Part shown: piece after piece, positions 35,521-44,871 of the stretch
How the letters are laid out: each line of letters opens with the position of its first letter
Numbering within the stretch: position 1 is the first letter of the stretch
Source of the DNA: an uncultured Sphingomonas sp.
Lineage (GTDB): Bacteria > Pseudomonadota > Alphaproteobacteria > Sphingomonadales > Sphingomonadaceae
Direction of reading: 5' to 3'
Assembly: GCA_913775315.1 (NCBI GenBank)
Contig: CAJYIX010000028.1
Span: forward strand, 62,001-126,000
DNA length: 64,000 nt
Notes under the pieces: model-generated
The model's input: the letters and a program-made list of their open reading frames with translations, nothing else
What the model was told of the DNA's origin: nothing
Database searches by the model: none
Program-made: the position numbers and the translations under genes

Positions 35521-37776
35521 ATGCGCCAGGCCCTGTTGCGTACCGCCGCGCTGCCCGCCTGTCTGTGGCTCGCCCTGCCCGCGATCGCCGCGGCGCAGGA
35601 CCTGCAGAATCGCGAAGGCGCCGCGCTGCCGCCGCCGATCGAGACCGCGACCCCGCGGGCGGACAACCAAATCGATTTCAGCGCCGACCAGCTCGAATAC
35701 GACTTCGACGCCGACCTCGTGAACGCGACCGGCGACGTGCGCCTGTTCCGCCAGGGCGAACGGTTGCGCGCCGACAAGGTGACGTGGAACCGCAAAACCG
35801 GCCAGGTGGTGGCGGAGGGCGACATCGCCGTCACCAACCCGCAGGGCGATATCGCCTATGGCGACCGGATCGAGCTGACCGACACGCTGAAGGACGGCGT
35901 GGTCAACAACATGCTCGTCGTCCTCGAGCAGGGCGGCCGCATCGCCGCAGAGCGGGGCGTGCGCGAGAATGGCGGCATCCTTCGCGTGACGAAGGCGGCG
36001 TACACCCCCTGCGCGGTGGAAAACAGCGCCGGCTGCCCCAAGGAGCCGAGCTGGAAGATCACCGCGCGCGAGGTGACGTACAATCCCGACAAGAAGCGCA
36101 TCCGCTACAAGGGCGCGCGCGTCACGCTGTTCGGCCTGTCGCTGCCGCTGCCGGCGTTCAGCCACACGGTCGGCGGCGAGAGCGCACCCGGCATCCTCGC
36201 GCCGCAATTCCGCCTCAGCCGCGTCAACGGGTTCGAGTTCGCGCTACCCTATCACTTCAACCTCGGCCCCAATCGCGACCTGACCGTCACGCCGCACGTC
36301 TTCACCGAAGCGCTGCCGATGATCGAGGGCAATTACCGGCAATATACCTCGCTCGGCGCGTTCGAGGTGACGGCATACGGCACCTATTCGCGCCGCAGCG
36401 ACGACCTCGTCACCGAAGCGGGCGTCGCGCCCACCAGCGAGAACGCGTTCCGCGGCTATGTCGATGCGACCGGCCGCGCGCAATTCGATCCCTATTGGAG
36501 CGCCTTCGGATCGATCCGGGTCGCGACCGACAAGACGTTCCTGCGCCGCTACGACATTTCGCGCGACGACCGCCTGCGCAGCAATATCGGCGTCCAGCGG
36601 ATCAGCGACGACACCTATTTCGCGATCCAGGGATGGGCGGTCCAGTCGCTCCGCCTCGACGACGCGGGCCAGATCCAGCCGGTCGCGCTGCCCGAGATCG
36701 ACTTTCGCCATCGCCTGACCGACCCGCTGCTCGGCGGGCGGCTGACGGTGCAGCTCAACAGCCTCGCCATCTCGCGCAACAATGGGGGTCAGGATACGCA
36801 GCGCGCCTTCGCCTCCGCGCTGTGGGAGCTTCGCCGTATCACCAATTGGGGGCAGGAGGTGACGCTCAGCGCCTTTGCCCGCGGCGATCTGTACAACACG
36901 AACAATTCGGCGGCGACGACAACGCTCCTCTATCGCGGCGAGGACGGGTTCCACACCCGCGGCATCGGCGCGGTGGCGGTCGACGTCAAATGGCCGTTCA
37001 TTGGCGAGGCGTTCGGCGGCGACCAGCGGATCACGCCGCGCGTCCAGATCGTCGCCTCGCCGCGCATCAGCAACATCGACATCCCGAACGAGGATGCCCG
37101 GTCGATCGATCTGGAGGACACCAACCTCTTCTCGCTCAACCGCTTCCCCGGCTACGACCGGTTCGAGGATTCGACGCGCGTCACCTATGGCGTCGACTAT
37201 GCGCTCGACCTGCCCGGCGTATCGATCAACGCCAATGTCGGGCAGAGCTATCGCCTGAACGCCCGACCGTCGATCTTTCCCGAGGGGACGGGCCTCACCG
37301 ATCGCTGGTCCGATTTCGTCGGACGGACGGAAGTGCGCGTCGGCCAGTTCGTCGCCTTCACCCACCGCTACCGCCTCGACAAGGACGGGTTCGCGGTGCG
37401 CCGGAACGAGGTCGACGCGACGGTCGGCTCGCGCAAGACCTATGCGCTCATCGGCTATCTTCGGCTGAACCGGAACAACGACCAGCTCCTTGAGGATCTG
37501 CGCGATCGCGAGGAGCTGCGCGTCGGCGGCCGCGTCGCCTTTGCGCGCTTCTGGTCCGCCTTCGGGTCAGCGACGGTCGACCTTACCGACCGGAACGAGG
37601 ATCCGCTGTCGATTTCGGACGGTTTCGAGCCGATCCGTCACCGGCTGGGCGTCCAGTACGAGGACGATTGCGTCCGCCTCGGCCTCACCTGGCGGCGCGA
37701 CTATCAGGACAATGGCGATGCGCGCGCCGGCAACAGCTTCCTGCTGACGCTGGCGTTGACGAACCTGGGGCGCTAA
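35521..37776 (+). CDS. lptD: LPS assembly outer-membrane protein LptD
   Basis: Inserts LPS into the outer leaflet together with LptE. 751 residues from ATG 35521: signal peptide to LALPAIAAAQ, then an OstA/LptA-like jellyroll (FSADQLEYDFDADLVNATGD; WNRKTGQVVAEGDIAVTNP) and the beta barrel. Cys pairs (TPCAVENSAGCPKEP and the near-C-terminal YEDDCVRLGLTW) are where LptD disulfides form. First gene of lptD-surA-pdxA-rsmA. Confidence 0.95.
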   Translation: MRQALLRTAALPACLWLALPAIAAAQDLQNREGAALPPPIETATPRADNQIDFSADQLEYDFDADLVNATGDVRLFRQGERLRADKVTWNRKTGQVVAEGDIAVTNPQGDIAYGDRIELTDTLKDGVVNNMLVVLEQGGRIAAERGVRENGGILRVTKAAYTPCAVENSAGCPKEPSWKITAREVTYNPDKKRIRYKGARVTLFGLSLPLPAFSHTVGGESAPGILAPQFRLSRVNGFEFALPYHFNLGPNRDLTVTPHVFTEALPMIEGNYRQYTSLGAFEVTAYGTYSRRSDDLVTEAGVAPTSENAFRGYVDATGRAQFDPYWSAFGSIRVATDKTFLRRYDISRDDRLRSNIGVQRISDDTYFAIQGWAVQSLRLDDAGQIQPVALPEIDFRHRLTDPLLGGRLTVQLNSLAISRNNGGQDTQRAFASALWELRRITNWGQEVTLSAFARGDLYNTNNSAATTTLLYRGEDGFHTRGIGAVAVDVKWPFIGEAFGGDQRITPRVQIVASPRISNIDIPNEDARSIDLEDTNLFSLNRFPGYDRFEDSTRVTYGVDYALDLPGVSINANVGQSYRLNARPSIFPEGTGLTDRWSDFVGRTEVRVGQFVAFTHRYRLDKDGFAVRRNEVDATVGSRKTYALIGYLRLNRNNDQLLEDLRDREELRVGGRVAFARFWSAFGSATVDLTDRNEDPLSISDGFEPIRHRLGVQYEDDCVRLGLTWRRDYQDNGDARAGNSFLLTLALTNLGR

Positions 37777-37844
37777 AGGCTCGGTTCATCGAGGCGGGAC
37801 TAGTCCCGTCTTTCGGCGCGCGTGCGCGGCATGAGGGTATCGAC

Positions 37845-39197
37845 TTGGCAACGACGTTCAAGATCACGGCGGGGAAGATGGTGGCGGGCGTGCTTCTCGC
37901 CGGAGTGGCGGGCATCGCGGTCGCGCAGACCGTGGGCGACCAGGCGCAGACCCCGGCAGCGGGCCTCAACCTGCCCCAGAATCTCCAGATTTTCGGCAAG
38001 GCCGATCCCAACGTCCGCAAGCCGACGGCGATCGTCAACGATGCGGTCATCACCGGCACCGATGTCGACCAGCGCGTCAACATGATTACCGGGCTGCGCA
38101 ACCTGACGATCAAGCCCGAGGAGCGCGACCAGCTTCGCCTTCAGGTGCTGCGCCAGTTGATCGACGAGACGCTGCAGATCCAGGAAGCCAAGCACAACGA
38201 CATTACCGTCACACCGCAGGAAATCGAGCAGAGCTTCGCCCGCGTCGCCCGCAACTTCCAGCGCGATCCCGCCGGCTTGCGTGCCTATCTCGTCCAGGTC
38301 GGTTCGTCCGAGCGGTCGCTGAAGCGCCAGATCGAGGGCGAGCTCGCCTGGCAGCGCCTGCTGCGCCGCCGCGTCGAACCCTTCGTCAGCGTCGGCGAGG
38401 AAGAGGTGAAGTCGATCATCGAGCGCCTTGAGCAGGCCAAGGGCACCGAAGAGTACAACCTGCGTGAAATCTATCTGTCGGCCCCGCCCGAGCGGCAGGC
38501 CGAGGTAACCGAAGCGATGCGCGCGATGGTCGAGAAGATGAAGTCGGGCACGCCGTTCGAATATTTCGCGAGCAACATGTCCGAAGCCTCGACCCGCGCT
38601 GTCGGCGGCGATCTCGGCTGGGTGCGCCCGGCGATGCTGCCCGAGCCGCTGGCGAAGGCGGCGGGCGAGATGCAGGTCGGCCAGATCGCTGGGCCGGTGT
38701 CGGTCCCCGGCGGCTATTCGCTCCTCTATCTCGTCGACAAGCGGACCGTGCTTGGCGCCGACCCGCGCGACGCCAAGCTCAGCCTGCGCCAGATCTCGGT
38801 CAAGTTCCCCGCCGGCCTCGCCCAGCCGCAGGTCCAGGCGCGCGCCGCCCAGTTCGCGGAAGCCACGCAGAAGATCCAGGGCTGCGGCAATGTCGAGAAG
38901 GTGGCGGCGTCGATCGGCGCCGACGTCGTCGACAACGATGCAATCCGCATCCGCGACCTGCCGCCGCAGCTTCAGGATATCATGGTGAAGCTTCAGGTGG
39001 GACAGGCGACGCCGCCCTTCGGCTCGCCCGAGGATGGCGTGCGCGTGCTCGTCCTGTGCGGCCGCGACGATCCGCGCGTCGCCTCGCAGCCGTCGGCACA
39101 GCAGATCCAGCAGGGTCTGGAGCAGGAGCGCGTCAACCTGCGTGCCCAGCGCATGCTGCGCGATCTTCGCCGCGACGCGATCGTCGAGTATCGCTGA
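37845..39197 (+). CDS. surA: Periplasmic peptidyl-prolyl isomerase SurA (TTG start)
   Basis: Chaperone for outer-membrane proteins including LptD. 450 residues from TTG 37845, supported by GAGGG 8 bases upstream and by a complete signal peptide (ATTFKITAGKMVAGVLLAGV, then AGIAVAQ). The nearest ATG (37878) would truncate the signal. SurA N-domain: AIVNDAVITGTDVDQRVNMI, LRLQVLRQLIDETLQIQEAK. The parvulin domain has LREIYLSAPPE, FEYFASNMSEASTRAVGGDL, GWVRPAMLPEPLA and VPGGYSLLYLVDKR. A second, degenerate rotamase-like region follows. Confidence 0.93.
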   Translation: MATTFKITAGKMVAGVLLAGVAGIAVAQTVGDQAQTPAAGLNLPQNLQIFGKADPNVRKPTAIVNDAVITGTDVDQRVNMITGLRNLTIKPEERDQLRLQVLRQLIDETLQIQEAKHNDITVTPQEIEQSFARVARNFQRDPAGLRAYLVQVGSSERSLKRQIEGELAWQRLLRRRVEPFVSVGEEEVKSIIERLEQAKGTEEYNLREIYLSAPPERQAEVTEAMRAMVEKMKSGTPFEYFASNMSEASTRAVGGDLGWVRPAMLPEPLAKAAGEMQVGQIAGPVSVPGGYSLLYLVDKRTVLGADPRDAKLSLRQISVKFPAGLAQPQVQARAAQFAEATQKIQGCGNVEKVAASIGADVVDNDAIRIRDLPPQLQDIMVKLQVGQATPPFGSPEDGVRVLVLCGRDDPRVASQPSAQQIQQGLEQERVNLRAQRMLRDLRRDAIVEYR

Positions 39198-39198
39198 C

Positions 39199-40215
39199 AT
39201 GGCCGCGGGCGGCCTTCCCCGCCGCCCGATCGCCGTATCCATGGGCGATCCGGCGGGGATCGGGCCGGAGATCATTGCCAAGGCATGGGCGGCGCGCGAC
39301 GTGCACGCGCTCGCCCCCTTCTTTGCGATCGGCGATGCGCGCGCGATCGAGCGGGTGTGGCACGGCCCCGTCGTGCGCATCGACACGCCCGACCATGCCG
39401 CGTCCGCCTTTGCCGACGCGCTGCCGGTCATGACCGTCGCCGATGCCGGCGAGATCGTCCCCGGCCGCCCCGACGTGGAGGGGGCACGCTGCGCGCTCCA
39501 GAGCCTCGAGCTCGCCATGGGCCTGACCCAGGCGGGGGCGGCGTGCGCGCTGGTCACCGGGCCGGTGTCGAAGTCGCAGCTCTATTCGATCGGCTTCCAC
39601 TATCCCGGACAGACCGAGTTCGTGTCCGACCGCTGCGGCATCGCGCATGCCAACACGGTGATGATGCTCGCCGGGCCGACGCTGCGTGTCGTGCCGATCA
39701 CGACGCACGTGCCGCTCGATGCCGTGCGCGGCCTGCTGACCGTCGACCTCATCCTTGCCAAGGCGCGGGTGACCGTGCGCGGCCTCACGCGCAATTTCGG
39801 GATCGAGCGCCCCCGCCTCGCCTTTGCGGGCCTCAACCCCCATGCGGGCGAAGGCGGCGCGCTGGGCATGGAGGAGATCGAGGTGATGGCACCGGCGATC
39901 GCGATCCTGCGTGAGGAGGGGATCGACGCGATCGGACCGCTCGCCGCCGACACGATGTTCCACGCCCGCGCGCGCGCGACCTATGACGCGGCGCTCTGCG
40001 CCTATCACGACCAGGCGCTGATCCCCCTGAAGACACTGCATTTCGACGAGGGGGTGAACATGACCCTTGGCCTGCCGATCGTGCGCACCTCGCCCGACCA
40101 CGGCACCGCCTTTGCCATTGCCGGCACCAATTCGGCCGAGCCCGGCGCGATGATCGCGGCGATACGCATGGCCGCACAGGCCGCGACTCGCCGCCGCCTC
40201 TGCGAACCCCAATGA
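39199..40215 (+). CDS. pdxA: 4-hydroxythreonine-4-phosphate dehydrogenase
   Basis: Pyridoxal phosphate synthesis step from 4-phosphohydroxy-L-threonine. 338 residues: [20 protein letters not shown] at the start, [45 protein letters not shown] with a metal His, [19 protein letters not shown] and [16 protein letters not shown]. Starts one base after surA and overlaps rsmA by 4. Confidence 0.97.
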   Translation: MAAGGLPRRPIAVSMGDPAGIGPEIIAKAWAARDVHALAPFFAIGDARAIERVWHGPVVRIDTPDHAASAFADALPVMTVADAGEIVPGRPDVEGARCALQSLELAMGLTQAGAACALVTGPVSKSQLYSIGFHYPGQTEFVSDRCGIAHANTVMMLAGPTLRVVPITTHVPLDAVRGLLTVDLILAKARVTVRGLTRNFGIERPRLAFAGLNPHAGEGGALGMEEIEVMAPAIAILREEGIDAIGPLAADTMFHARARATYDAALCAYHDQALIPLKTLHFDEGVNMTLGLPIVRTSPDHGTAFAIAGTNSAEPGAMIAAIRMAAQAATRRRLCEPQ

Positions 40216-41033
40216 CCGCCGTCCCCCTGCCGCCGCTGCGCGAGGTGATCCGCGCGCACGGCCTGACCGCGAGCAAGGCGCTCGGTCAGAACTTCCTGTT
40301 CGACGGTCAGCTCCTGGACCGCATCGCGCGCGTTCCCGGCAATCTCGACGGCGCGGAGGTGCTGGAGGTCGGCCCCGGCCCCGGCGGCCTGACCCGCGCG
40401 CTGCTCGCTGCCGGCGCACGGGTGACCGCGATCGAGCGCGATCGCCGCTGCATCCCCGCCCTCGCCGAACTGGCCGACGCCTATCCGGGCCAGTTAAACG
40501 TGATCGACGGTGACGCGCTCGCCATCGATCATCCGACGCTGTTCGAGGGCGCGCCGCACGTCGTCGCCAACCTGCCCTACAATGTCGGCACTGAATTGTT
40601 CGTCGGCTGGCTGAGCGCCGAATGGCGACCCTGGTGGCAGAGCCTGACGCTGATGTTCCAGCGCGAGGTTGCCGACCGCATCGTCGCCGCGCCCGGCAGC
40701 GACGCCTATGGCCGCCTCGCCGTCCTTGCCCAGTGGCGCTCCACCCCGCGCATCGCGATGCCCGTTCACCGCTCGGCCTTTACGCCGCCGCCCAAGGTCA
40801 TGTCGGCGGTCGTCCATATGGTCCCCGCCGAACAGCCCGAGGGTGTGCGCCTCTCGACACTCGAACGCCTGACCGCCGCCGCGTTCGGACAGCGGCGCAA
40901 GATGCTGCGCACCAGCCTGAAAGCCATGCCCAGCGCGATCGAGGCGGCGGAGGCGGTCGGCATCGACCTCACTCGCCGCGCCGAAACCGTGAGCGTGGCC
41001 GAGTTCTGCGCGATCGCCCGGGCCATCGGCTAA
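40212..41033 (+). CDS. rsmA: 16S rRNA (adenine1518/1519-N6) dimethyltransferase
   Basis: Dimethylates two adenines near the 3' end of 16S rRNA (KsgA). 273 residues: [23 protein letters not shown] motif [16 protein letters not shown], acidic [12 protein letters not shown], catalytic [17 protein letters not shown] (NLPY), and the C-terminal [12 protein letters not shown] and [16 protein letters not shown] overlaps the pdxA stop. Last gene of the lptD operon. Confidence 0.97.
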   Translation: MTAVPLPPLREVIRAHGLTASKALGQNFLFDGQLLDRIARVPGNLDGAEVLEVGPGPGGLTRALLAAGARVTAIERDRRCIPALAELADAYPGQLNVIDGDALAIDHPTLFEGAPHVVANLPYNVGTELFVGWLSAEWRPWWQSLTLMFQREVADRIVAAPGSDAYGRLAVLAQWRSTPRIAMPVHRSAFTPPPKVMSAVVHMVPAEQPEGVRLSTLERLTAAAFGQRRKMLRTSLKAMPSAIEAAEAVGIDLTRRAETVSVAEFCAIARAIG

Positions 41034-41127
41034 CCCCATAAAATCGCTTGGCGTTCGAAGGCGATGTGATAGCATCACCTGACCGCAGCCGTCCTCAAGC
41101 GGCGCGGCCATAGAGAGGATGCCCACC

Positions 41128-41808
41128 ATGTCCTACGCCAATAGCGGCACTGGACGGGAACGGATCGTGGCGATCGGCCTTGTCGGGCTGATCCAGGGCG
41201 GCATCATTGCCGCGCTCATGTCCGGGCTCGCTGTCCAGTTCATCGACAAGTTCAAGGACAAGCCCCTCGAGACCTACGCGATTCCGATCGACGTACCCCC
41301 GCCCCCGCCGACCGAGAAGAAGCCGGTCGAGCGCACGCCGATCGAAACGCCCACGACGACGCTGCCGCGCCTGCCCGACCTGCCGAGGCCGAAGATCGAC
41401 ATCGACGTGACCACCCCCGCGCTGACGGGCACGTCGATCCCCATCCCCGGGCCGGTCGAGCTGCCGGCGATGCCGACGCCGCCCTCGCCCACGCCGACGC
41501 CGCTGGACATGTCGCGCGGTGCCAGCGCACGCGGCAATGTCGGATCGTGGTTTCCGCAGGACGCCTATCCCGCGCAGGCGCTCCGCGCCGGTGCCGAGGG
41601 GCGGGCATCCGTTTCGCTGTCGGTATCATCCGCGGGCAAGGTGACCGATTGCCGGATCGTGTCAAGCACCGGCAATGCCGCGCTCGATGCGGCGACCTGC
41701 CGCCTCGCCGTCCGCAACGGTCGGTTCGAGCCGGCGCGCGACGCCGTGGGCAACCCGGTCGCGACGCAGATGCGCCTGCCGCCGGTCGTCTGGAAGATCG
41801 TCAACTAG
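41128..41808 (+). CDS. TonB-family energy transducer
   Basis: 226 residues from ATG 41128 (GAGGA at proper distance; the ATG at 41119 is too close). One N-terminal helix (VAIGLVGLIQGGIIAALMSG), a proline-rich periplasmic spacer (DVPPPPPTEKKPVERTPIET onward), and a C-terminal TonB domain: DAYPAQALRAGAEGRASVSL, SSAGKVTDCRIVSSTGNAAL, NGRFEPARDAVG. Adjacent to a convergent siderophore-type receptor. No exbB/exbD here. Confidence 0.92.
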   Translation: MSYANSGTGRERIVAIGLVGLIQGGIIAALMSGLAVQFIDKFKDKPLETYAIPIDVPPPPPTEKKPVERTPIETPTTTLPRLPDLPRPKIDIDVTTPALTGTSIPIPGPVELPAMPTPPSPTPTPLDMSRGASARGNVGSWFPQDAYPAQALRAGAEGRASVSLSVSSAGKVTDCRIVSSTGNAALDAATCRLAVRNGRFEPARDAVGNPVATQMRLPPVVWKIVN

Positions 41809-41813
41809 GCCCC

Positions 41814-41850
41814 GAATGCCCCCTTCGCCCGTGCGGCGGAGGGGGCATTC
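41814..41850. terminator. Hairpin between convergent tonB-type and receptor genes
   Basis: GAATGCCCCCT and AGGGGGCATTC are 11-bp perfect arms around a 15-base loop, placed between the two stops. No T-tract; probably a bidirectional terminator. Confidence 0.65.
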
Positions 41851-41851
41851 G

Positions 41852-43984
41852 TCAGAACGCCGTGCGCAAGCCGATCGACGCGGTTCGCGGGGCACCCGGC
41901 TGCACCCAGAGCGGCGAATAGCTGTTGGCGAACCAGCGCGCGTCGAACAGGTTCTGCACCGCGGCAAACAACTCCACGCCCTCGATCGCCTCGACCTCCG
42001 CGAACACGCGTGCCAGCGTGTGCGATGGCAGCGTAAAGGCCGTTCCGGTCTCTCCCGACCGCCGGCCCACATATTGGATGCCGCCGCCCAACAACGCATC
42101 CCGGCCGCCAATCGTCAGCCGCTTCGTCGCCTGCACGTTCAGATTGTGATCGGGAATGTTGATGAGCCGGTCGCCCGGCCGGATCTGGAAGTTGAAGTTC
42201 GGCTCCAGCAGCGTCGACCGCGCTTCTGCGTCGATATAGGCGTAGCTTAGCAACACCTCGATATCGCCGGGCAGGCGCGCGGTCAGGTCGAGTTCGACCC
42301 CGCGGCTGCGCGCCTTGCCGATCGCGACCGAAAAGCCCGGATTGCCGGTGTCGCTGGCGAGCACATTGGCCTTGTCGAGCTGGAACACGGCCAGCGTGCC
42401 GTTCAACCGCCCGCCAAGCGCGGACAACTTGACCCCGATTTCCTTCGACCGGCTTGTCTCGGGGTCGAAGATCGCGCCCGTCACGTCGGTGCCGATATTC
42501 GCGCGGAACCCCTCGCCATAGGCGGCATAGAGCGACAGCGGGGCGGACAGGCGATAGACGATCCCCGCCTGCGGGCTGAACCGGCCGGCGCTGCGGCGGC
42601 TGTCGGTGCCGGTCAGCCGGTTGAGCGTGCGAAGGCTCACATCGTCATACCGCCCGCCGATCCGCACCTGAAGCCGGTCGGTCAGCTCGATCTGATCCTG
42701 CACGAACAGGCCCGTCGATCGCTGCACGTCGAGGCGATCGTTCTGCGGCGCAGGCGTCGGCAGCGGGAAACGGCCATAGACCGGGTCGAAGATGTCGATG
42801 ACGTTGCCCGCCCTGTCCGTCGTCGCCGCGCCGAGCACGGGCGGGCGCACGCGGCCGAATTGCTGGTCATTGTCGAACTGGTCGTGATCCGCCCCGATCA
42901 GGACGCGGTGGCGCAGCGCACCCGTTTCGAACGCACCCGAAAGCTCGGCGCGCACCACCCATTGCCGCGAATCGTATCGCCGCGACCGCCGCTGGCGCGA
43001 CAACGATCGCCCGTCGCGGAACAGCTTCTGGCGTCCGGCCACCAGCTCGGCATCGGACGAGAAGCCCGTCAGCAGCGTGTCGCGCAGGCTTGCGCCCACC
43101 AGCAGGCTCCAGTCCTCGCTAAAATCGTGCTGGACGCGCAACTGATGCCCGGTCGCGCGCGCGACATGGTCGCCGTCGCCCGGCTCGCCCAGGAAGCGAT
43201 CGCGCGGCACCGTTCCGAGGTCGCCGCTCAGCACGACGATCCCGCGGTCAAACGGCGTTTCCACCCGCGTCCATTCGAAGTCGTAGGTCGCCCGCGTGTC
43301 CGCGCCGATCGTCCATCCGATCGAGGGGAGGACGCCCCAGCGCCGCTGATGCACGGTATCGCGGAATGTGTCGCCGTCTTCGGCATAGCCGATCAGCCGG
43401 GCAGTGAGGTTGCTGGCGACGGCTAGGTTGAAATCCCCCTCCGCCCGCACGCGATCGAAACTGCCGACTTGCAGCGACGCACTGCCGAAGGTGCGGCCGA
43501 TCTCCGCCTGCTTGGTGACGAGATTGACCGTGCCGCCCGGCTCGCCCCGGCCGAGCAGCGCCGCCGCCGGCCCCTTCAGCACCTCGATCCGCTCGATCCC
43601 GGCGACGTCGCGCGGGCCGCCGAACCCGCGCCCGCCGTTGAACCCGTTGACGAGATAGCCGGTCGGGATGTTCTCGTCGCCCGCGAACCCGCGCACGGCG
43701 AAACTGTCGAACAGCCCCCCCAGCGAATTCTGGCGCGAGACCGAGGCGTTGAGGTCGAGCGCATCCGACAGGCGGAGGAAATTGTTCTCGCGCACCGCCC
43801 CCTCGTCGATCTGCGCGATCGACTGGGGGATTTCGAACAGCGCGAAGTCGCCGCGATAGGCCTGGCGCACGCCGGTGACGGTGATCTCCTGATCGGTCGG
43901 CGGCGTCTCCTCCGTGGGCTCGCCCGCCGGCGCCAGCGTCGCCCAGCCCATTGTCACTCCGGCGCACAGCACATGGCGCAGCAT
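41852..43984 (-). CDS. TonB-dependent siderophore-type receptor
   Basis: 710 residues: signal MLRHVLCAGVTMGWATLAPA, TonB-box region QEITVTGVRQAY, plug (EIPQSIAQIDEGAVRENNFL; FDSFAVRGFAGDENIPTGYL; IERIEVLKGPAAALLGRGEP), barrel to APRTASIGLRTAF. Shape fits FhuA-like ferric-siderophore receptors, though the ligand is unknown. Divergent from an ABC exporter with two DUF3526 permeases over a 146-base region carrying palindromes, so the two units may be controlled together. Confidence 0.9.
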   Translation of the reverse strand: MLRHVLCAGVTMGWATLAPAGEPTEETPPTDQEITVTGVRQAYRGDFALFEIPQSIAQIDEGAVRENNFLRLSDALDLNASVSRQNSLGGLFDSFAVRGFAGDENIPTGYLVNGFNGGRGFGGPRDVAGIERIEVLKGPAAALLGRGEPGGTVNLVTKQAEIGRTFGSASLQVGSFDRVRAEGDFNLAVASNLTARLIGYAEDGDTFRDTVHQRRWGVLPSIGWTIGADTRATYDFEWTRVETPFDRGIVVLSGDLGTVPRDRFLGEPGDGDHVARATGHQLRVQHDFSEDWSLLVGASLRDTLLTGFSSDAELVAGRQKLFRDGRSLSRQRRSRRYDSRQWVVRAELSGAFETGALRHRVLIGADHDQFDNDQQFGRVRPPVLGAATTDRAGNVIDIFDPVYGRFPLPTPAPQNDRLDVQRSTGLFVQDQIELTDRLQVRIGGRYDDVSLRTLNRLTGTDSRRSAGRFSPQAGIVYRLSAPLSLYAAYGEGFRANIGTDVTGAIFDPETSRSKEIGVKLSALGGRLNGTLAVFQLDKANVLASDTGNPGFSVAIGKARSRGVELDLTARLPGDIEVLLSYAYIDAEARSTLLEPNFNFQIRPGDRLINIPDHNLNVQATKRLTIGGRDALLGGGIQYVGRRSGETGTAFTLPSHTLARVFAEVEAIEGVELFAAVQNLFDARWFANSYSPLWVQPGAPRTASIGLRTAF

Positions 43985-44053
43985 ATCGGTCCCCCGTCAC
44001 GATCGTTCGCGGTCGCGCCGCGGCGACCAGTCAGCGCAGGCAAATGGAGAAAC

Positions 44054-44085
44054 GTTATAACATCGTCAATGATATCTTGTATCAT
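44054..44085. promoter_or_regulatory. Palindromes in the divergent receptor/ABC promoter region
   Basis: GTTATAAC (44054-44061) is a perfect 8-base palindrome. ATGATA-TCTTG-TATCAT (44069-44085) is a perfect 6-bp inverted repeat. They form the most AT-rich stretch between 41 and 47 kb and lie midway between two divergent starts. They are candidate operators; the second is only vaguely Fur-like. Confidence 0.55.
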
Positions 44086-44130
44086 GCCAAGGGTGACGGC
44101 TAAAGGTCCCTCGTTCTCCGTGAGGTATCG

Positions 44131-44871
44131 ATGCAGACCGTCCCCGAACCGCCCATTTCGATTCAGTCGCTTACCCTTAGCTACGGCCGGACACGGGTCC
44201 TCGACAGCCTGACGCTGCAGGTACCGGCGGGCAGCATCACCGCGCTTCTCGGGGGCAACGGCGCAGGCAAGTCGACGACGCTGGCCGCCCTTCTGGGGTT
44301 CGAGCGGGCCGACGGGGGCACGATCGCGGTCTGTGGCATTGATCCGGGTTCGGATCCCGACGCGGCGCGGCGGCGGATGGCCTATCTGCCGGAGAATGTC
44401 GCGCTCTACGATCACCTCTCCGCGATCGAGAATGCGGATTATCTGCTCGCGCTGTCGGGCGAGCGGCACGATCGCGCCGCGATCGCCGGGGCGCTGGCGG
44501 CGGCGGGCCTTCAGGACCAGGCATGGGATCGCCGCCTCGGCGGCTTTTCGAAGGGGATGCGCCAGAAGGTGGCGATCGCCGTCGCGCTGCTGCGCGCGGT
44601 GCCGGTGCTGCTCCTCGACGAGCCGACCTCCGGCCTCGACCCGCGTGCAACCGCCGACTTCAATGCGCTGTTGCTGGCGGTGCGTGCCCGCGGGACGGCG
44701 GTGCTGATGGTGACGCACGACCTTCTCTCCGCCGCCGACGTCGCCGACCGCATCGCCTTTCTCGAGCGCGGGCGCGTCGCGCATGAGGTCGCCGCCGACG
44801 GCCCAGACCGCTTCGACGTGCGCGCGCTCCACGCCCGCTTCCAGATCGGTGGCGAGCGGCGCGCGGCATGA
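44131..44871 (+). CDS. ABC-2 exporter ATP-binding protein
   Basis: 246 residues. Walker A LLGGNGAGKSTTLAALLG, Q-loop region RMAYLPENVALYDHLSAIEN, signature GFSKGMRQKVAIAVALL, Walker B VPVLLLDEPTSGLDP, H-loop MVTHDLLSAADVADR. The YLPENVALYDHLSAIEN style is that of NosF/CcmA-like exporters. Followed by two permease genes with 4-base overlaps, so one complex is likely. Confidence 0.93.
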   Translation: MQTVPEPPISIQSLTLSYGRTRVLDSLTLQVPAGSITALLGGNGAGKSTTLAALLGFERADGGTIAVCGIDPGSDPDAARRRMAYLPENVALYDHLSAIENADYLLALSGERHDRAAIAGALAAAGLQDQAWDRRLGGFSKGMRQKVAIAVALLRAVPVLLLDEPTSGLDPRATADFNALLLAVRARGTAVLMVTHDLLSAADVADRIAFLERGRVAHEVAADGPDRFDVRALHARFQIGGERRAA

